64,000 nucleotides of DNA from an uncultured Eggerthella sp. (GCA_905203045.1 CAJKUH010000010.1:9854-73853); one strand, 5' to 3'. Shown: positions 18,473-27,598, counted from the first letter of the stretch. The notes: generated by a model not told the origin, from the sequence alone. A program made the numbers and translations.

Positions 18473-19405
18473 CTAGGACTTGGCGATATCGCTTGCCATC
18501 TGCTCGATGCGGCGCACACGATGGTAGATCGCCGACTTGGAGAGCGGCGGGGTTGCCCGCTCCCCCAGTTCCTTAAGCGTTGCCTCGGGATACGTGACGC
18601 GCAGGCGAATGTAATCTTGCAGGGCATGGGGCAGCGTCTTGATGTCCTGATGCTCAAGCACGGTGCGAATCGCCTGGATCTGCTCCACGGAAGCCTCGGC
18701 GGTTTTGGCCTGGTTGGCGATTTCGGCGTTGACGCGTCGGTTCACGTCGTTGCGCACGCTTTTCAGCACACGCTCGTTTTCCATCTTAAGCGCGCTTTGG
18801 TGGGCACCCACATAAGCGAGGAACGCAGAAATGGCAGAACCGCTTTTCAGGTACACCGTATGCGAGTTCCTGCGCTCGACCACCTTCGCATGGATGTCCT
18901 TGGCCTCCATCAGGTCCACGATGTCATTCGCCATGGTCTGCGATTCAACCGTAAGCTCGAAATGGAAATCGCCGCGGGGATTGGAAATGAACCCGCTTCC
19001 CAGAAACACCCCACGCAGGTACGCCGACGCACAGCATTCCTTCTTCACCAGCTCGTGGTCGATTCCGCGCTTCAGGCCTCCTTCGCCCACGATGCCGAGC
19101 TCCGACAGCGCTTCGTTGAGCCCCGGCTGCGCAGGAACGTCGATAAGCCAGTTCGGCGTTTTGTGAAGCACGCTGCGGCGCATGGTGAGGTCGGTTTTCA
19201 GCGCATAGCGGTTATGCAGCGTGCTGATGATGAAACGAGCCACCTGCGGCACATCGGTAGAGATTTCCAAGCGAAAGCGCCCCGGCCCGCTTAAGAATAT
19301 GCTGCCCTCGATGCGGATAAGCGCTGCGAGCGTGGCAGCGTCGCAATGGGAGCATACCGGCTCTACATGCGAGAGCTCTTCTTTTACCTCTGCCGTGAAT
19401 GACAT
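18473..19405 (-). CDS. whiA: DNA-binding protein WhiA
   Basis: A 310-residue regulator with an N-terminal LAGLIDADG-like fold and a C-terminal helix-turn-helix (LKELGERATPPLSKSAIYHRV region, about 270-300). In Streptomyces it controls sporulation septation; in Bacillus it affects division and chromosome segregation. Its start overlaps the end of yvcK, consistent with the conserved rapZ-yvcK-whiA operon. Its presence here does not imply sporulation. Confidence 0.95.
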   Translation of the reverse strand: MSFTAEVKEELSHVEPVCSHCDAATLAALIRIEGSIFLSGPGRFRLEISTDVPQVARFIISTLHNRYALKTDLTMRRSVLHKTPNWLIDVPAQPGLNEALSELGIVGEGGLKRGIDHELVKKECCASAYLRGVFLGSGFISNPRGDFHFELTVESQTMANDIVDLMEAKDIHAKVVERRNSHTVYLKSGSAISAFLAYVGAHQSALKMENERVLKSVRNDVNRRVNAEIANQAKTAEASVEQIQAIRTVLEHQDIKTLPHALQDYIRLRVTYPEATLKELGERATPPLSKSAIYHRVRRIEQMASDIAKS

Positions 19406-20547
19406 AGCTTAAGCACCCCCATAAACGCATCGGCCAGTGCCTGCGGATCGTGCCAGGTGGGACGCTTGGGGTCGGCCATGTTGCGAAGCAGCACCACAGG
19501 CCCCTGGGCCTGGATAGCGTCGATGTCTTCCTGCGTCACCTTCACCGGACGGATGCGCGCCTCGAGCGACGTGCCCTCGCGCCGTTCAACCATCCTGCTC
19601 TTGCGCGCGCCCAACCCGGCAACGGCTTGGAACGCCTCGGTGGCGAAGTGATGATGCTCGGGGCGCTGCACCGAATGGATGAGCACGTAGTCCAAGCAGC
19701 CTGCCATGCCATGGCGAAGCAGGGCCTCTACATGCTCGCGGGCAGAAAGCCCCCAGGTTTCGCCCTGCTGGTCGGCCAAGCTGCACACGAACACCGTACG
19801 CGCCTTCGACTGGCGGATAGCGTCCACGATGCCCGGCACCAAAAGGTTCGGAATGATGGAGGTGAACAGGGACCCTGGCCCCAACACCACCAAATCGGCT
19901 TGGCGGATGGCGCGCAGCGCTTCCATATAGGGCAGGCAGCGCTCAGGCGATTCAAGCCACACCCGCTCCAATGCCGTGGACGATTTGCCCGCAAGCGACT
20001 GACCGCGCAGAATGCGCCCATCGCGCGTTTCAGCGCACAGGGTGACGTTGTTCAACGTGGATGGATACACATGCCCGCGGGCACCCAGCAGCTGCCCACA
20101 GATCTTGATGGCTTCAGGAAACGAGCCCGTTGCGTTTTCCAGCGCCGAGAGCATCAGATTGCCCAACGTATGGTTGCGCGCGAAATCGAAACGGTACTTG
20201 AACGCCTTGGTAAGCGGGTCGTCGGGGTTGGCGGCAAAGGCCGCCAGGCACTTGCGGATATCCCCCGGCGGGGTCACATGCGCCTCTTCACGCAGAATGC
20301 CGGTCGAACCGCCGTCGTCTGCCATGGCAACGACCGCCGATGTGCTCACGCCCATGGCCAAAAGCGTCCGGATGGACATAGGCGCACCGGTGCCGCCGCC
20401 GATCACCACCGCCTTGAGCTTCGTCGGATCGACCGGGCTCTTCAGCGGGTTAGGAAGATGAAGCGCCCCAATGGCCTGAAACGCCTGCGTGGAGGAAGCG
20501 TCGAGCCGGAAGCCATGCCCCGCCAAACGGGAGCCTCCCTGACTCAT
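19384..20547 (-). CDS. yvcK: Gluconeogenesis factor YvcK (CofD-like)
   Basis: A 387-residue protein of the CofD/YvcK family, which binds UDP-GlcNAc and links carbon metabolism to cell-wall synthesis. The glycine-rich VVIGGGTGAP loop is near residue 48, DDGGSTG near 78, and GPGSLFTSIIPNLL in the middle. The N-terminal 40 residues precede the fold and may be a slightly long start. It overlaps rapZ by 4 nt (ATGA) and whiA by 22 nt, so all three are probably translated together. Confidence 0.93.
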   Translation of the reverse strand: MSQGGSRLAGHGFRLDASSTQAFQAIGALHLPNPLKSPVDPTKLKAVVIGGGTGAPMSIRTLLAMGVSTSAVVAMADDGGSTGILREEAHVTPPGDIRKCLAAFAANPDDPLTKAFKYRFDFARNHTLGNLMLSALENATGSFPEAIKICGQLLGARGHVYPSTLNNVTLCAETRDGRILRGQSLAGKSSTALERVWLESPERCLPYMEALRAIRQADLVVLGPGSLFTSIIPNLLVPGIVDAIRQSKARTVFVCSLADQQGETWGLSAREHVEALLRHGMAGCLDYVLIHSVQRPEHHHFATEAFQAVAGLGARKSRMVERREGTSLEARIRPVKVTQEDIDAIQAQGPVVLLRNMADPKRPTWHDPQALADAFMGVLKLCHSRQR

Positions 20548-21500
20548 TTCTCCACCTCTTTATTCGTGTCGGCCAGCGCGATGTCGCGATGGTAGACGTT
20601 TACGTTGTAGTCCTGCGCGGCAAGAAGCTCGGCGGTCTTGTTGGCAAGAACGACGCTTCTGTGCTGACCGCCCGTGCACCCGACGCCAATGGCCAGCTGC
20701 TGCTTGCCTTCGGCGACGTAACCGGGCATCACGCAGTTCAACAGGTTTTCCCATGCTGCGAGGAACTTATGCGTTTCCTCGCTGTTCAGCACATAGTCGG
20801 CCACCTGGGAATCGAGGCCGGTGAGGTTGCGCAACTCGGGGATGTAGAAGGGGTTGGGCAAAAAGCGCACGTCAATGACGATATCGGCATCGGTGGGAGC
20901 GCCATGTTTGAAGCCAAACGAGTACACGGTAACGTTCATGCCCTCCTTCGCCGTTTCCTTCGAATACAGGCGACGCAGCTCTTCGCGTAGCTTGCGCGGG
21001 CTCATGTTCGACGTGTCGATGTAAGAATCGGCCAACGCGCGCAGCTCCTGCGTCAGGCCGCGTTCGTAGGAAATGGCCTGACCGATGGAGCGCTTGTTGT
21101 TGATGCAGAGCGGGTGACGGCGCCGCGACGCCTTGTAGCGCGCAATCAGAACGCTGTCGGCAGCATCAAGGAAGATGACGCGAAACGTCACACCCGCCGC
21201 CTCCATGTTGGCAAGCTCGCCCACCAGCTGCTTGAAGTACTCGCGGTTACGGGCATCGCAAACGATGGCGAGTTTCCTGCCGATCTCGTTCTGACCGGGA
21301 AGGCTGGCCAGGCTGATCATGTTCATGATCAGCGAAGGGGGCAGGTTGTCGATGCAGAAGTAGCCCAAGTCCTCGAATGTGTGCATTGCCTCGGTGCGGC
21401 CTGCACCGCTCATGCCCGTGATGATCACCACATCGGGAACGGCATGCGTTGCCTGCTCCTGTTCCTGTAGTGCATCTTGGTTGGTTTCAGGTTGAGCCAT
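20544..21500 (-). CDS. rapZ: RNase adapter / nucleotide-binding protein RapZ (YvcJ)
   Basis: A 318-residue P-loop protein. Walker A is GMSGAGRTEA near residue 30, followed by DNLPPSL. The C-terminal domain has SFGFKHG, DVRFLPNPF and GCTGGQHRSV, all RapZ signatures. In E. coli it controls degradation of a small RNA for glucosamine-6-phosphate synthesis; in Gram-positive bacteria its role is less clear. AAGGAGG precedes the ATG. It is 33 nt after uvrC. Confidence 0.95.
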   Translation of the reverse strand: MAQPETNQDALQEQEQATHAVPDVVIITGMSGAGRTEAMHTFEDLGYFCIDNLPPSLIMNMISLASLPGQNEIGRKLAIVCDARNREYFKQLVGELANMEAAGVTFRVIFLDAADSVLIARYKASRRRHPLCINNKRSIGQAISYERGLTQELRALADSYIDTSNMSPRKLREELRRLYSKETAKEGMNVTVYSFGFKHGAPTDADIVIDVRFLPNPFYIPELRNLTGLDSQVADYVLNSEETHKFLAAWENLLNCVMPGYVAEGKQQLAIGVGCTGGQHRSVVLANKTAELLAAQDYNVNVYHRDIALADTNKEVEK

Positions 21501-21532
21501 TGCGGCCTCCTTGGGTAAACGCAGGTAGAACG

Positions 21533-23467
21533 TTATTCCGGTTGCTCCTGCGGGTGCGTTTCCTTCTTGGTGTTGTACTGTTCCAATACAGCATACACGT
21601 CCTCGGCAACTTGGTCGGGGACGGTGTGGGTTTGCTTGATCTCATCAAGCGAAGCCTTGCGCAGCGCGCCGAACGAGCCGAACGCCTTCAGCAGCGCCTT
21701 CTTGCGCTTCGGACCCATGCCGATAACCTCGTCCAAGATGCTGGTGGTCATGCCCTTCCCGCGCAACTCGCGGTGGAAGGTGATGGCAAAGCGATGCGCC
21801 TCGTCGCGTACCTGCTTTACCAGGTACAAGCTGGGGCTGCCGCCCGGCAGCACCACCGGACCCGAATCCTGCCAGGGAACGAACAATTCTTCATCGCGCT
21901 TGGCAAGGCCGCATATCGGGATATCGCCCGCACCCAGCTCGTTCAACTGCTTGATTGCCGCAGTGAGCTGGGGCTTGCCGCCGTCCAAGATGATCAGGTC
22001 GGGACGCTTGCCGAAGCGCTCGTCTTCCAGGCGTTCCTTGCAGTAGCGACGCGCCATCACCTCGCTCATCATGGCGAAGTCATTCGCCTCGTCCGATTCC
22101 ATGCGGATCTTGAACCTGCGGTACTGGCTTTTGTCGGGACGCCCGTTGGCGAACACCACCATCGAGGCAACCGAGTATCGGCCGTGAATGGTGGAGATAT
22201 CGAAGCACTCGATGCGCATGGGCGGCGCTTCGAGTGCCAACGCGCTTTCCAGCTGCAGAAGCGCATCGTTGATACGGTCGTCGTCGTAGCTGCTGCGCGC
22301 CTTGTAGCGCATCAGCACATGGCGCGCGTTGCGGGAAGCCATTTCCATCAAGGCAGCCTTCTCACCGCGCTGCGGAACAGTGAAGAACACCTTGGCACCG
22401 TGCACACTGGCAAGCTTTTCGGTGAGCCATTCGCAGATCACCTCTTCGTCTTCCGGCACCTCTTCAACGATAAGCTCGTGCGGGATGGATTCCGTGGTTC
22501 CGTAGTAGCGCAGCACGAACATGCGCAGCAGTTCGGAAGCGGGAACGTCCTTGCCCTTGTTGAAGATGAACTCGTTGGCGTTCATGATGCGCCCCTCGCG
22601 CAGCATCAGAACGGCGATGCCCGCAATGGTTTCCTCACGGTACACCCCGATGACATCGGCATTCAGGCGGTGCGACGAAACGGCATGCTGGGTTTGCGCG
22701 AGCGATTCCACCGTGTCGATACGGCCCTTGATGCGCCCCGCGCGCTCGAAGTCGAGCTCCTGGGCAGCTTGGGTCATCTCCGCTTTGAGCTCATCGACGA
22801 ATTCCTTGTGCGATCCGGCCAGGAAACGCTCCACCTTGCGAACCTGCTCTTGGTACTCTTCGGGCGTGATGGCGCCACAGCATGCCCCGGGGCCCAGACC
22901 CACATGCGAATCGAAGCACGGGCGGTCGTCGAGCTCGACCTCTTCATAGGGTTGCTGCTCGAGCTTGCGGTTCAAACGACGCCACTCCGAGCACGACGAA
23001 GAGCAGATGGGCACGATCCTGCGCACGATGTCCACGAGGTTGCGGGCAGCGCGGCTGTCGGTGTACGGGCCGAAGTAGCGCGTGGTGGCCTTGTGGGCTT
23101 CGCGGGTGTACTTGATGGCCGGAAACACATCGCCCTTGGTAAGCGCGATGAACGGATAGCTTTTGTCGTCCTTGAAGTCGGCGTTGAAGTACGGCGAGTA
23201 CTGTTCGATAAGGTTGCGCTCGAGCACCAAGCTTTCGTGCTCGTTGGCCGTGACGACATACTCGAACGAGTCGATTTGCGAAACCAACAGGGGTATCTTG
23301 GCGCGATCGTCCTGGAAGTTCACGTATTGGCGCATGCGGGCGCGCAGCTGCTTTGCCTTGCCCACATAGATTACCGTGCCGCGCTTGTCTTTCCAAAGGT
23401 AGCAGCCCGGTTCCGTGGGAACGCTGGCCAATTGGTCTTTGATGCGCTGAAGCTTTTCCTGGTCCAC
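21533..23467 (-). CDS. uvrC: Excinuclease ABC subunit C
   Basis: A 644-residue nucleotide-excision-repair nuclease that makes the two incisions around a lesion bound by UvrB. Domains in order: GIY-YIG nuclease (about 15-95, VIYVGKAKQLRAR), a UVR motif (about 205-240) for UvrB contact, an RNase H-like nuclease (about 375-540, FDISTIHG and ILDGGKPQL), and helix-hairpin-helix motifs near 575-630. The GTG at 23467 has AGGGGA 6 nt upstream. It heads the conserved uvrC-rapZ-yvcK-whiA set. Confidence 0.96.
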   Translation of the reverse strand: MDQEKLQRIKDQLASVPTEPGCYLWKDKRGTVIYVGKAKQLRARMRQYVNFQDDRAKIPLLVSQIDSFEYVVTANEHESLVLERNLIEQYSPYFNADFKDDKSYPFIALTKGDVFPAIKYTREAHKATTRYFGPYTDSRAARNLVDIVRRIVPICSSSCSEWRRLNRKLEQQPYEEVELDDRPCFDSHVGLGPGACCGAITPEEYQEQVRKVERFLAGSHKEFVDELKAEMTQAAQELDFERAGRIKGRIDTVESLAQTQHAVSSHRLNADVIGVYREETIAGIAVLMLREGRIMNANEFIFNKGKDVPASELLRMFVLRYYGTTESIPHELIVEEVPEDEEVICEWLTEKLASVHGAKVFFTVPQRGEKAALMEMASRNARHVLMRYKARSSYDDDRINDALLQLESALALEAPPMRIECFDISTIHGRYSVASMVVFANGRPDKSQYRRFKIRMESDEANDFAMMSEVMARRYCKERLEDERFGKRPDLIILDGGKPQLTAAIKQLNELGAGDIPICGLAKRDEELFVPWQDSGPVVLPGGSPSLYLVKQVRDEAHRFAITFHRELRGKGMTTSILDEVIGMGPKRKKALLKAFGSFGALRKASLDEIKQTHTVPDQVAEDVYAVLEQYNTKKETHPQEQPE

Positions 23468-23476
23468 GGCAATCCC

Positions 23477-25528
23477 CTACACGTACTCTTCCAGATCGAG
23501 CAGCATCATGGAAACGTTGTCGCGCATATCCTTCGCCTGAGCACGCGTGAGGTTGCCCGAAGCATAGAAGTCCTGAATAACCTCAAGCTCGAACTGCAGG
23601 CCACGGCGCTGGATGTCGTCGATGCTTACCGTGGCGTTTTCCACGGCCTCGGATGTCATGGTGGCATCATCTTCGCGGTCGAACACCGAAAGGGCACGTT
23701 CGTGGTTGATCATGAGCTTCGCCACAACCTCGCTTGGGTAATCGGGGTTGTTCACCAGCTTCTGCAAGTACTCGACGGCATACCGTTCGGCAAGCTCGCG
23801 TACCTTGTCCATCGACTCATGGTCTTCGCTGCTGCCTGGCGTGAACACGCCTTTGATGCTGCGCACCACCATGGCAAACGTGCTGCGCAAACGGGCATAG
23901 CGAAGCCCCGCCGCATACGACGTCTTTTCCTTCGAATGGGCAATGAGCGCCTTCTGCTTCGTAAGGCGGCGCAGGTACTCGAAGGCATCGAAGGCCTCCA
24001 CTTCCCTACGCTCCACTGCGGCAATAAGCTGCTCTACCTGATAATCGATGACCTCGATACGGAGTTTCGCCACCGCAGGCTCGTCCAAATCGGCAACCGA
24101 GCGGATGGTGCGGATGCGGTTGTTGTACGACGAGACGACGATCTTCGTCTCGCGGTCGTTTTCCTCGGTAGAATCCGCCATCAAACGCTCGATAACGGTA
24201 CGCATGATCTCGATCTTCGTGCGCATCAATTCCTCAACCTCGTCTTCGTCGGCCTCGGACTCTTCCTTAGGCGCCAACACAGGAAGAAGGAAGTTCGCCA
24301 GCAACAGCGTGCACACAATGACGCCTGAAGCAAGGAAGATGATAAGGGAGCGCTGCGGGAAGGTGGAGCCGTCGGCAAGCAAGAAAGGGATGGTGAACGC
24401 AATGGAAAGCGTGATGGCACCCTTCGGACCGCCCACCGTGGTAACGAGCGAGTTCTTCACCATGCGCCAACTGAACTTGTCGCGTTTGCCGGTGGCGGGG
24501 TTTTTGATGAGGCGCGTCATAACAAGCGCCCATACGAAACGCAGAAGCACGATAAGGGCCGTAAGCACCAAAACGTAGCCGATAAGCACAAAATTGTTGA
24601 TATACAGGTTGTCCCACGTGCTCTGCATGGCGTTGGGAAGCTGAATGCCCAGAAGAACGAACACCACGCCGTTCAGCGTGAAGCCGATAACCTTCCACAC
24701 ACTGGTAAGGGCGATGTTCAAGCGCGATTGGTACGGGGAGATCTTGCGGTCGCGGAACATCGACCAAACGATGCCGCATGCAACTACCGCAAGGATGCCC
24801 GAAACGCCTACCAGCTCTGAGAACAGGTACACCACAAGGGGCATGGAAACCTCGAACAGCACGTGGAACGTCACGTTGTCCAAGCCCATTTCGCGGATGC
24901 GCTTGCTGAAGAAGAGGAACACGCCCGCCAGCACGATGCCCAGGGCAATGCCGCCTACGAAGCCAACGGCAAACGACGTTGCCGCATCGGCAAGGGAAAA
25001 GGCCCCGGTAACGGCAGCGGAAACCGCGAACTGGAACGAGACAACGCCCGATGCGTCGTTGATCAGGGCTTCGCCCTGCAAAATGGCACCTTCGCGCTTG
25101 CCGAGCTTCGCTTCCTTCTTAAGCGCCTGCACCGCCACCGCATCGGTGGGACCGAGCGCCGCGCCCAGTGCGAAGGCAGCCGCAAGCGGGATGGAGGGCA
25201 CCAGCCAATGCAGGACAAAACCCACGCACAGCGTGATAACCACCACCAAGCCGATGGCAAACGAAACGATGGTGGCCTTGTTGTCCCAGAGGTTCTTCTT
25301 GTCGGCCTCCAGCGCATCGTTGAACAGCAACGGCGCAATGAACAGCACCAAGAACAGCTCTGGGTCAAGGTTCACCTCAATGGGCGAAATAGCCAGCATG
25401 GCAATGCCGATGCCCAAGGCAATCTGGATCAAAGGGGAAGAAACGCGTGGAACAACCTGTTCAAGAATGGAAGAGAGCAAAACGGCCAACAACAGCATTA
25501 AGACGAGCTCAAAAACTTCCACAGGCAT
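23477..25528 (-). CDS. Na+/H+ antiporter, CPA1 family, with long cytoplasmic tail
   Basis: A protein of about 683 residues. The first 420 residues hold about 12 hydrophobic helices with the CPA1 motifs GPTDAVAV and ALINDASGVV, the latter holding the ion-binding aspartate. The last 260 residues are a soluble, helical, charged domain that may regulate transport. The start is uncertain: a TTG at 25540, the ATG used here, and a GTG at 25522 all lie around a single GGGGG. It ends 10 nt before uvrC, so the two may be co-transcribed. Confidence 0.9.
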   Translation of the reverse strand: MPVEVFELVLMLLLAVLLSSILEQVVPRVSSPLIQIALGIGIAMLAISPIEVNLDPELFLVLFIAPLLFNDALEADKKNLWDNKATIVSFAIGLVVVITLCVGFVLHWLVPSIPLAAAFALGAALGPTDAVAVQALKKEAKLGKREGAILQGEALINDASGVVSFQFAVSAAVTGAFSLADAATSFAVGFVGGIALGIVLAGVFLFFSKRIREMGLDNVTFHVLFEVSMPLVVYLFSELVGVSGILAVVACGIVWSMFRDRKISPYQSRLNIALTSVWKVIGFTLNGVVFVLLGIQLPNAMQSTWDNLYINNFVLIGYVLVLTALIVLLRFVWALVMTRLIKNPATGKRDKFSWRMVKNSLVTTVGGPKGAITLSIAFTIPFLLADGSTFPQRSLIIFLASGVIVCTLLLANFLLPVLAPKEESEADEDEVEELMRTKIEIMRTVIERLMADSTEENDRETKIVVSSYNNRIRTIRSVADLDEPAVAKLRIEVIDYQVEQLIAAVERREVEAFDAFEYLRRLTKQKALIAHSKEKTSYAAGLRYARLRSTFAMVVRSIKGVFTPGSSEDHESMDKVRELAERYAVEYLQKLVNNPDYPSEVVAKLMINHERALSVFDREDDATMTSEAVENATVSIDDIQRRGLQFELEVIQDFYASGNLTRAQAKDMRDNVSMMLLDLEEYV

Positions 25529-25625
25529 CCCCCAGCGCAAACGACAAAGATACCCTTCTAAAGTAACCCAGACCTAACCGGCAAGAGCCTTACCAAAGCA
25601 ATCGACAGAAAAACCCAACACGCAA

Positions 25626-25660
25626 AAAGGGCTCGGATAGACAACCTATCCGAGCCCTTG
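25626..25660 (-). terminator. Terminator of the acetyltransferase gene
   Basis: A 12-bp stem GGGCTCGGATAG / CTATCCGAGCCC with a 5-nt loop is followed on the minus strand by TTTTTGCG. Confidence 0.85.
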
Positions 25661-25671
25661 ATAGCCATGCT

Positions 25672-26172
25672 TTACAGCAATTTGTCGTAAGCGATTTTGC
25701 CGCTTCCCTGGAAGACGATGGTACCGCACTTGACGTAGCCCATCTTGTCCAGAATGTGCTGCATCCTTTTGTTGGGAAAGTCGGTGTCCACGCGAATGGT
25801 GTGCACATCGTTTTCAAGACAGAACTTCTCGATCAGAGCGAACACCTGGTCGGACAGGCCGATGCCGCGGAACTTCGAGGAATAGGCCATACGATGCACT
25901 ACCGCGTAAGCATCGGAAGAATGCCAAGCGCCCTCGATGTTGTCGTAACAGGGCTCGCTGGAAAAATCGATGCACATGTAGGCGGCAATCTGACCGTCGA
26001 CCTTCACCACATACCCCGTGCCGTTGGCAATGTCGTCCTTGACCGTCTGCAAGGTGGGATATTCATCGGTCCATTGGGTGAACCCTTGGGCCTTTTGGAA
26101 TTCCCTTCCCTCGTCAAGAATCTGATAGCATTCAGACGTTTCATCGGCAACAGCCTTAACCAGAACGGCCAT
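25672..26172 (-). CDS. GNAT family N-acetyltransferase
   Basis: A 166-residue GNAT fold. Motif A is the segment RGIGLSDQVFALIEKF near residue 105, where the acetyl-CoA pyrophosphate binds. The C-terminus has an FPNKRMQHILDKMGY pattern typical of motif B. I chose the ATG at 26172, 4 nt after an AAAGGAAC. It has its own terminator. The acceptor substrate is unknown. Confidence 0.87.
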   Translation of the reverse strand: MAVLVKAVADETSECYQILDEGREFQKAQGFTQWTDEYPTLQTVKDDIANGTGYVVKVDGQIAAYMCIDFSSEPCYDNIEGAWHSSDAYAVVHRMAYSSKFRGIGLSDQVFALIEKFCLENDVHTIRVDTDFPNKRMQHILDKMGYVKCGTIVFQGSGKIAYDKLL

Positions 26173-26289
26173 TGATGTTCCTTTCACATTGCATTTGGAA
26201 AACACCCCGCAAAGCAGAGCGCGATATAGTATAGCGAATTGCCCCGCATCACCCTGGGAGGTACGGACAACGGCATCGGAAGGCGGACG

Positions 26290-26817
26290 TTATGCGTTAG
26301 GCACCTTGCATTCCAGGAACACCTGCTCTTCTTCGATCACACCCTCCAAAAGGCTTGTCCCATGTCCTGCGATGCGGAACCCCGATTTCAGGTAAAGGCT
26401 CTTGGCCGGTTCGTTGTGCTCGTAGGTGTCAATGCGGATAACACGGCACCCAAGGCGTGCTGCCTGGCTCTGAGCGAAGCGCACCATAGCACGACCGTAC
26501 CCACGACCGGCCATGCGCGGCGGAATGCACAGCGTATGGACAACCAACACCTCTTCGCCTTCTGCGGGATACAGCCAAGGGACATCGGCATATTCCTTAG
26601 CCTGCAGATGATTCAAGATCATGCTGCCGCGCACTTCCCCTTCTTCCTCCAGCACATACATCGTGCTGGCAGGAACCGCACGCTCAGGCACCGCAATAGT
26701 GGGATAAACCCCCAACTTCCAATTGGAGTTGCTCCCATGTTCCTGCTCGAAAACAAGAAGTTCAGTATACGTATCAGCAATAGCAGCAATATCCGCCACT
26801 CCAGCAACCCGAATCAC
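26290..26817 (-). CDS. GNAT family N-acetyltransferase
   Basis: A 175-residue GNAT enzyme. Motif A is RMAGRGYGRAMVRF near residue 105. The C-terminal NEPAKSLYLKSGFR is the usual acetyltransferase end. The start is a GTG at 26817 with AGGGGG 5 nt upstream. It is unlike the adjacent acetyltransferase in sequence, so the two are neighbours rather than a recent duplicate. The substrate is unknown. Confidence 0.87.
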   Translation of the reverse strand: MIRVAGVADIAAIADTYTELLVFEQEHGSNSNWKLGVYPTIAVPERAVPASTMYVLEEEGEVRGSMILNHLQAKEYADVPWLYPAEGEEVLVVHTLCIPPRMAGRGYGRAMVRFAQSQAARLGCRVIRIDTYEHNEPAKSLYLKSGFRIAGHGTSLLEGVIEEEQVFLECKVPNA

Positions 26818-27051
26818 AAAAGCCCCCTAACGGTTCGTTTTCAAAGGCAATTCTAACTTGCTGACCAGAAAGCAAACTAGAAGAGCCCTAGGCGAACAAA
26901 GAAAAATGCGCTTTAAAACGTTTATCAACCAAAGGATTAGCACAACGAACCGTGGCGCAAACAGCAAGGAAAAGATCGACAAGCTGAATAAGCAAGTGAC
27001 TGTTTTTGCACCCATGCGAACGACATCGAAGGAGATAAAGGTGCTAGCACC

Positions 27052-27250
27052 TTGTTTGAAGAGCAAAGCGATTTCAAACAAACGCCCAAAGGGCGTTAAT
27101 AAAGCCCTGATATTGGACGAAACAGCGAGCGAGAAGCTGACGAGTGCAGATGCCGTGAAAGCGGGCGCCAGGCGTGCTTCGCACGTCAAGCCCGCTTGGA
27201 GCGGTAGCTGTGCCGTCAGCTTCCCGCGCAGCGTCATACCGTCTCATACG
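27052..27250. repeat. Dispersed structured element, copy A
   Basis: About 200 nt of stacked inverted repeats just past the terminator of the tRNA-Lys remnant. In plus-strand order there is a hairpin TTGTTTGAA / TTCAAACAA around a GAGCAAAGCGA loop, then AACGCCC / GGGCGTT, then a long stem GAAGCTGACG / CGTCAGCTTC. Inside the long stem are AAGCGGGC / GCCCGCTT and CGTGC-TTC-GCACG. The same plan recurs at about 41660 and 54826 with changed but still complementary stems. A minus-strand reading frame through it is better explained by the repeat than by a gene. Confidence 0.7.
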
Positions 27251-27278
27251 AAAAAAGCCCGTTCTTACGAACGGGCTT
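27251..27278 (-). terminator. Terminator after the tRNA-Lys remnant
   Basis: On the minus strand AGCCCGTTC / GAACGGGCT with a short loop is followed by T6, 9 nt beyond the CCA end of the remnant. Confidence 0.75.
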
Positions 27279-27286
27279 AAAATAAC

Positions 27287-27306
27287 TGGTGGACCGTCGG
27301 GGACTC
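27287..27306 (-). pseudogene. tRNA-Lys 3'-end remnant
   Basis: On the minus strand this reads GAGTCCCCGACGGTCCACCA, identical to the 3' end of the two intact tRNA-Lys genes nearby. Beyond it the T-arm is disrupted and unrelated sequence follows, so no full tRNA can form. Confidence 0.75.
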
Positions 27307-27350
27307 CCCGCGGCTTCGCCGCTCAACCCCTCAAGCTAAAGCTTTCGGGA

Positions 27351-27410
27351 CAAAATCCTAAAAATATGCCACTGGCATATTTTCTAAACGGATTTTCACC
27401 TCATCGGTTC
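27351..27410. repeat. 60-bp nested-hairpin repeat, copy A
   Basis: Outer arms CAAAATCC / GGATTTTC surround an 11-bp inner stem AAAATATGCCA / TGGCATATTTT with a 1-nt loop, followed by ACCTCATCGGTTC. A second copy at 41819-41878 keeps the same length and pairing with altered bases. Confidence 0.7.
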
Positions 27411-27443
27411 TAGTCCCCGTTCAGGCTGACCGATTTACGAAAA

Positions 27444-27468
27444 AGAAAAAGCCCCATTGCTGGGGCTT
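27444..27468 (-). terminator. Terminator of the tRNA-His/Lys/Lys cluster
   Basis: On the minus strand AGCCCCA / TGGGGCT with a GCAA loop is followed by TTTTTCTTTTT, 11 nt after the last tRNA-Lys CCA end. Confidence 0.85.
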
Positions 27469-27478
27469 TGTTTCTAAA

Positions 27479-27554
27479 TGGTGGACCGTCGGGGACTCGA
27501 ACCCCGGACCTTGGGATTAAGAGTCCCCTGCTCTACCAACTAAGCTAACGGTCC
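27479..27554 (-). tRNA. tRNA-Lys (anticodon CTT), promoter-distal copy
   Basis: A 76-nt tRNA with encoded CCA. The acceptor GGACCGT pairs with ACGGTCC. The anticodon loop CTCTTAA gives CTT. Confidence 0.96.
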
Positions 27555-27598
27555 ATGGTAATTAAAACGTTCACGAGGAACGTAGGTAAAATCTCAAA

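Noticed and set aside
21449..24328. A 959-residue plus-strand reading frame antisense to uvrC and the antiporter gene.
   Set aside because: It is a GC-rich shadow of two certain genes on the other strand, with no motif or ribosome binding site of its own.
26827..27237. A 136-residue minus-strand reading frame starting MTLRGKLTAQ, with a similar frame at 54782-55114 (MTLRGALVAQ).
   Set aside because: The similarity follows the structured repeat. The differences are complementary stem changes rather than protein-preserving ones, and the frames lack a good ribosome binding site.
26858..27280. A 140-residue plus-strand reading frame across the repeat and tRNA remnant.
   Set aside because: It overlaps the structured element and the terminator and has no domain or ribosome binding site.
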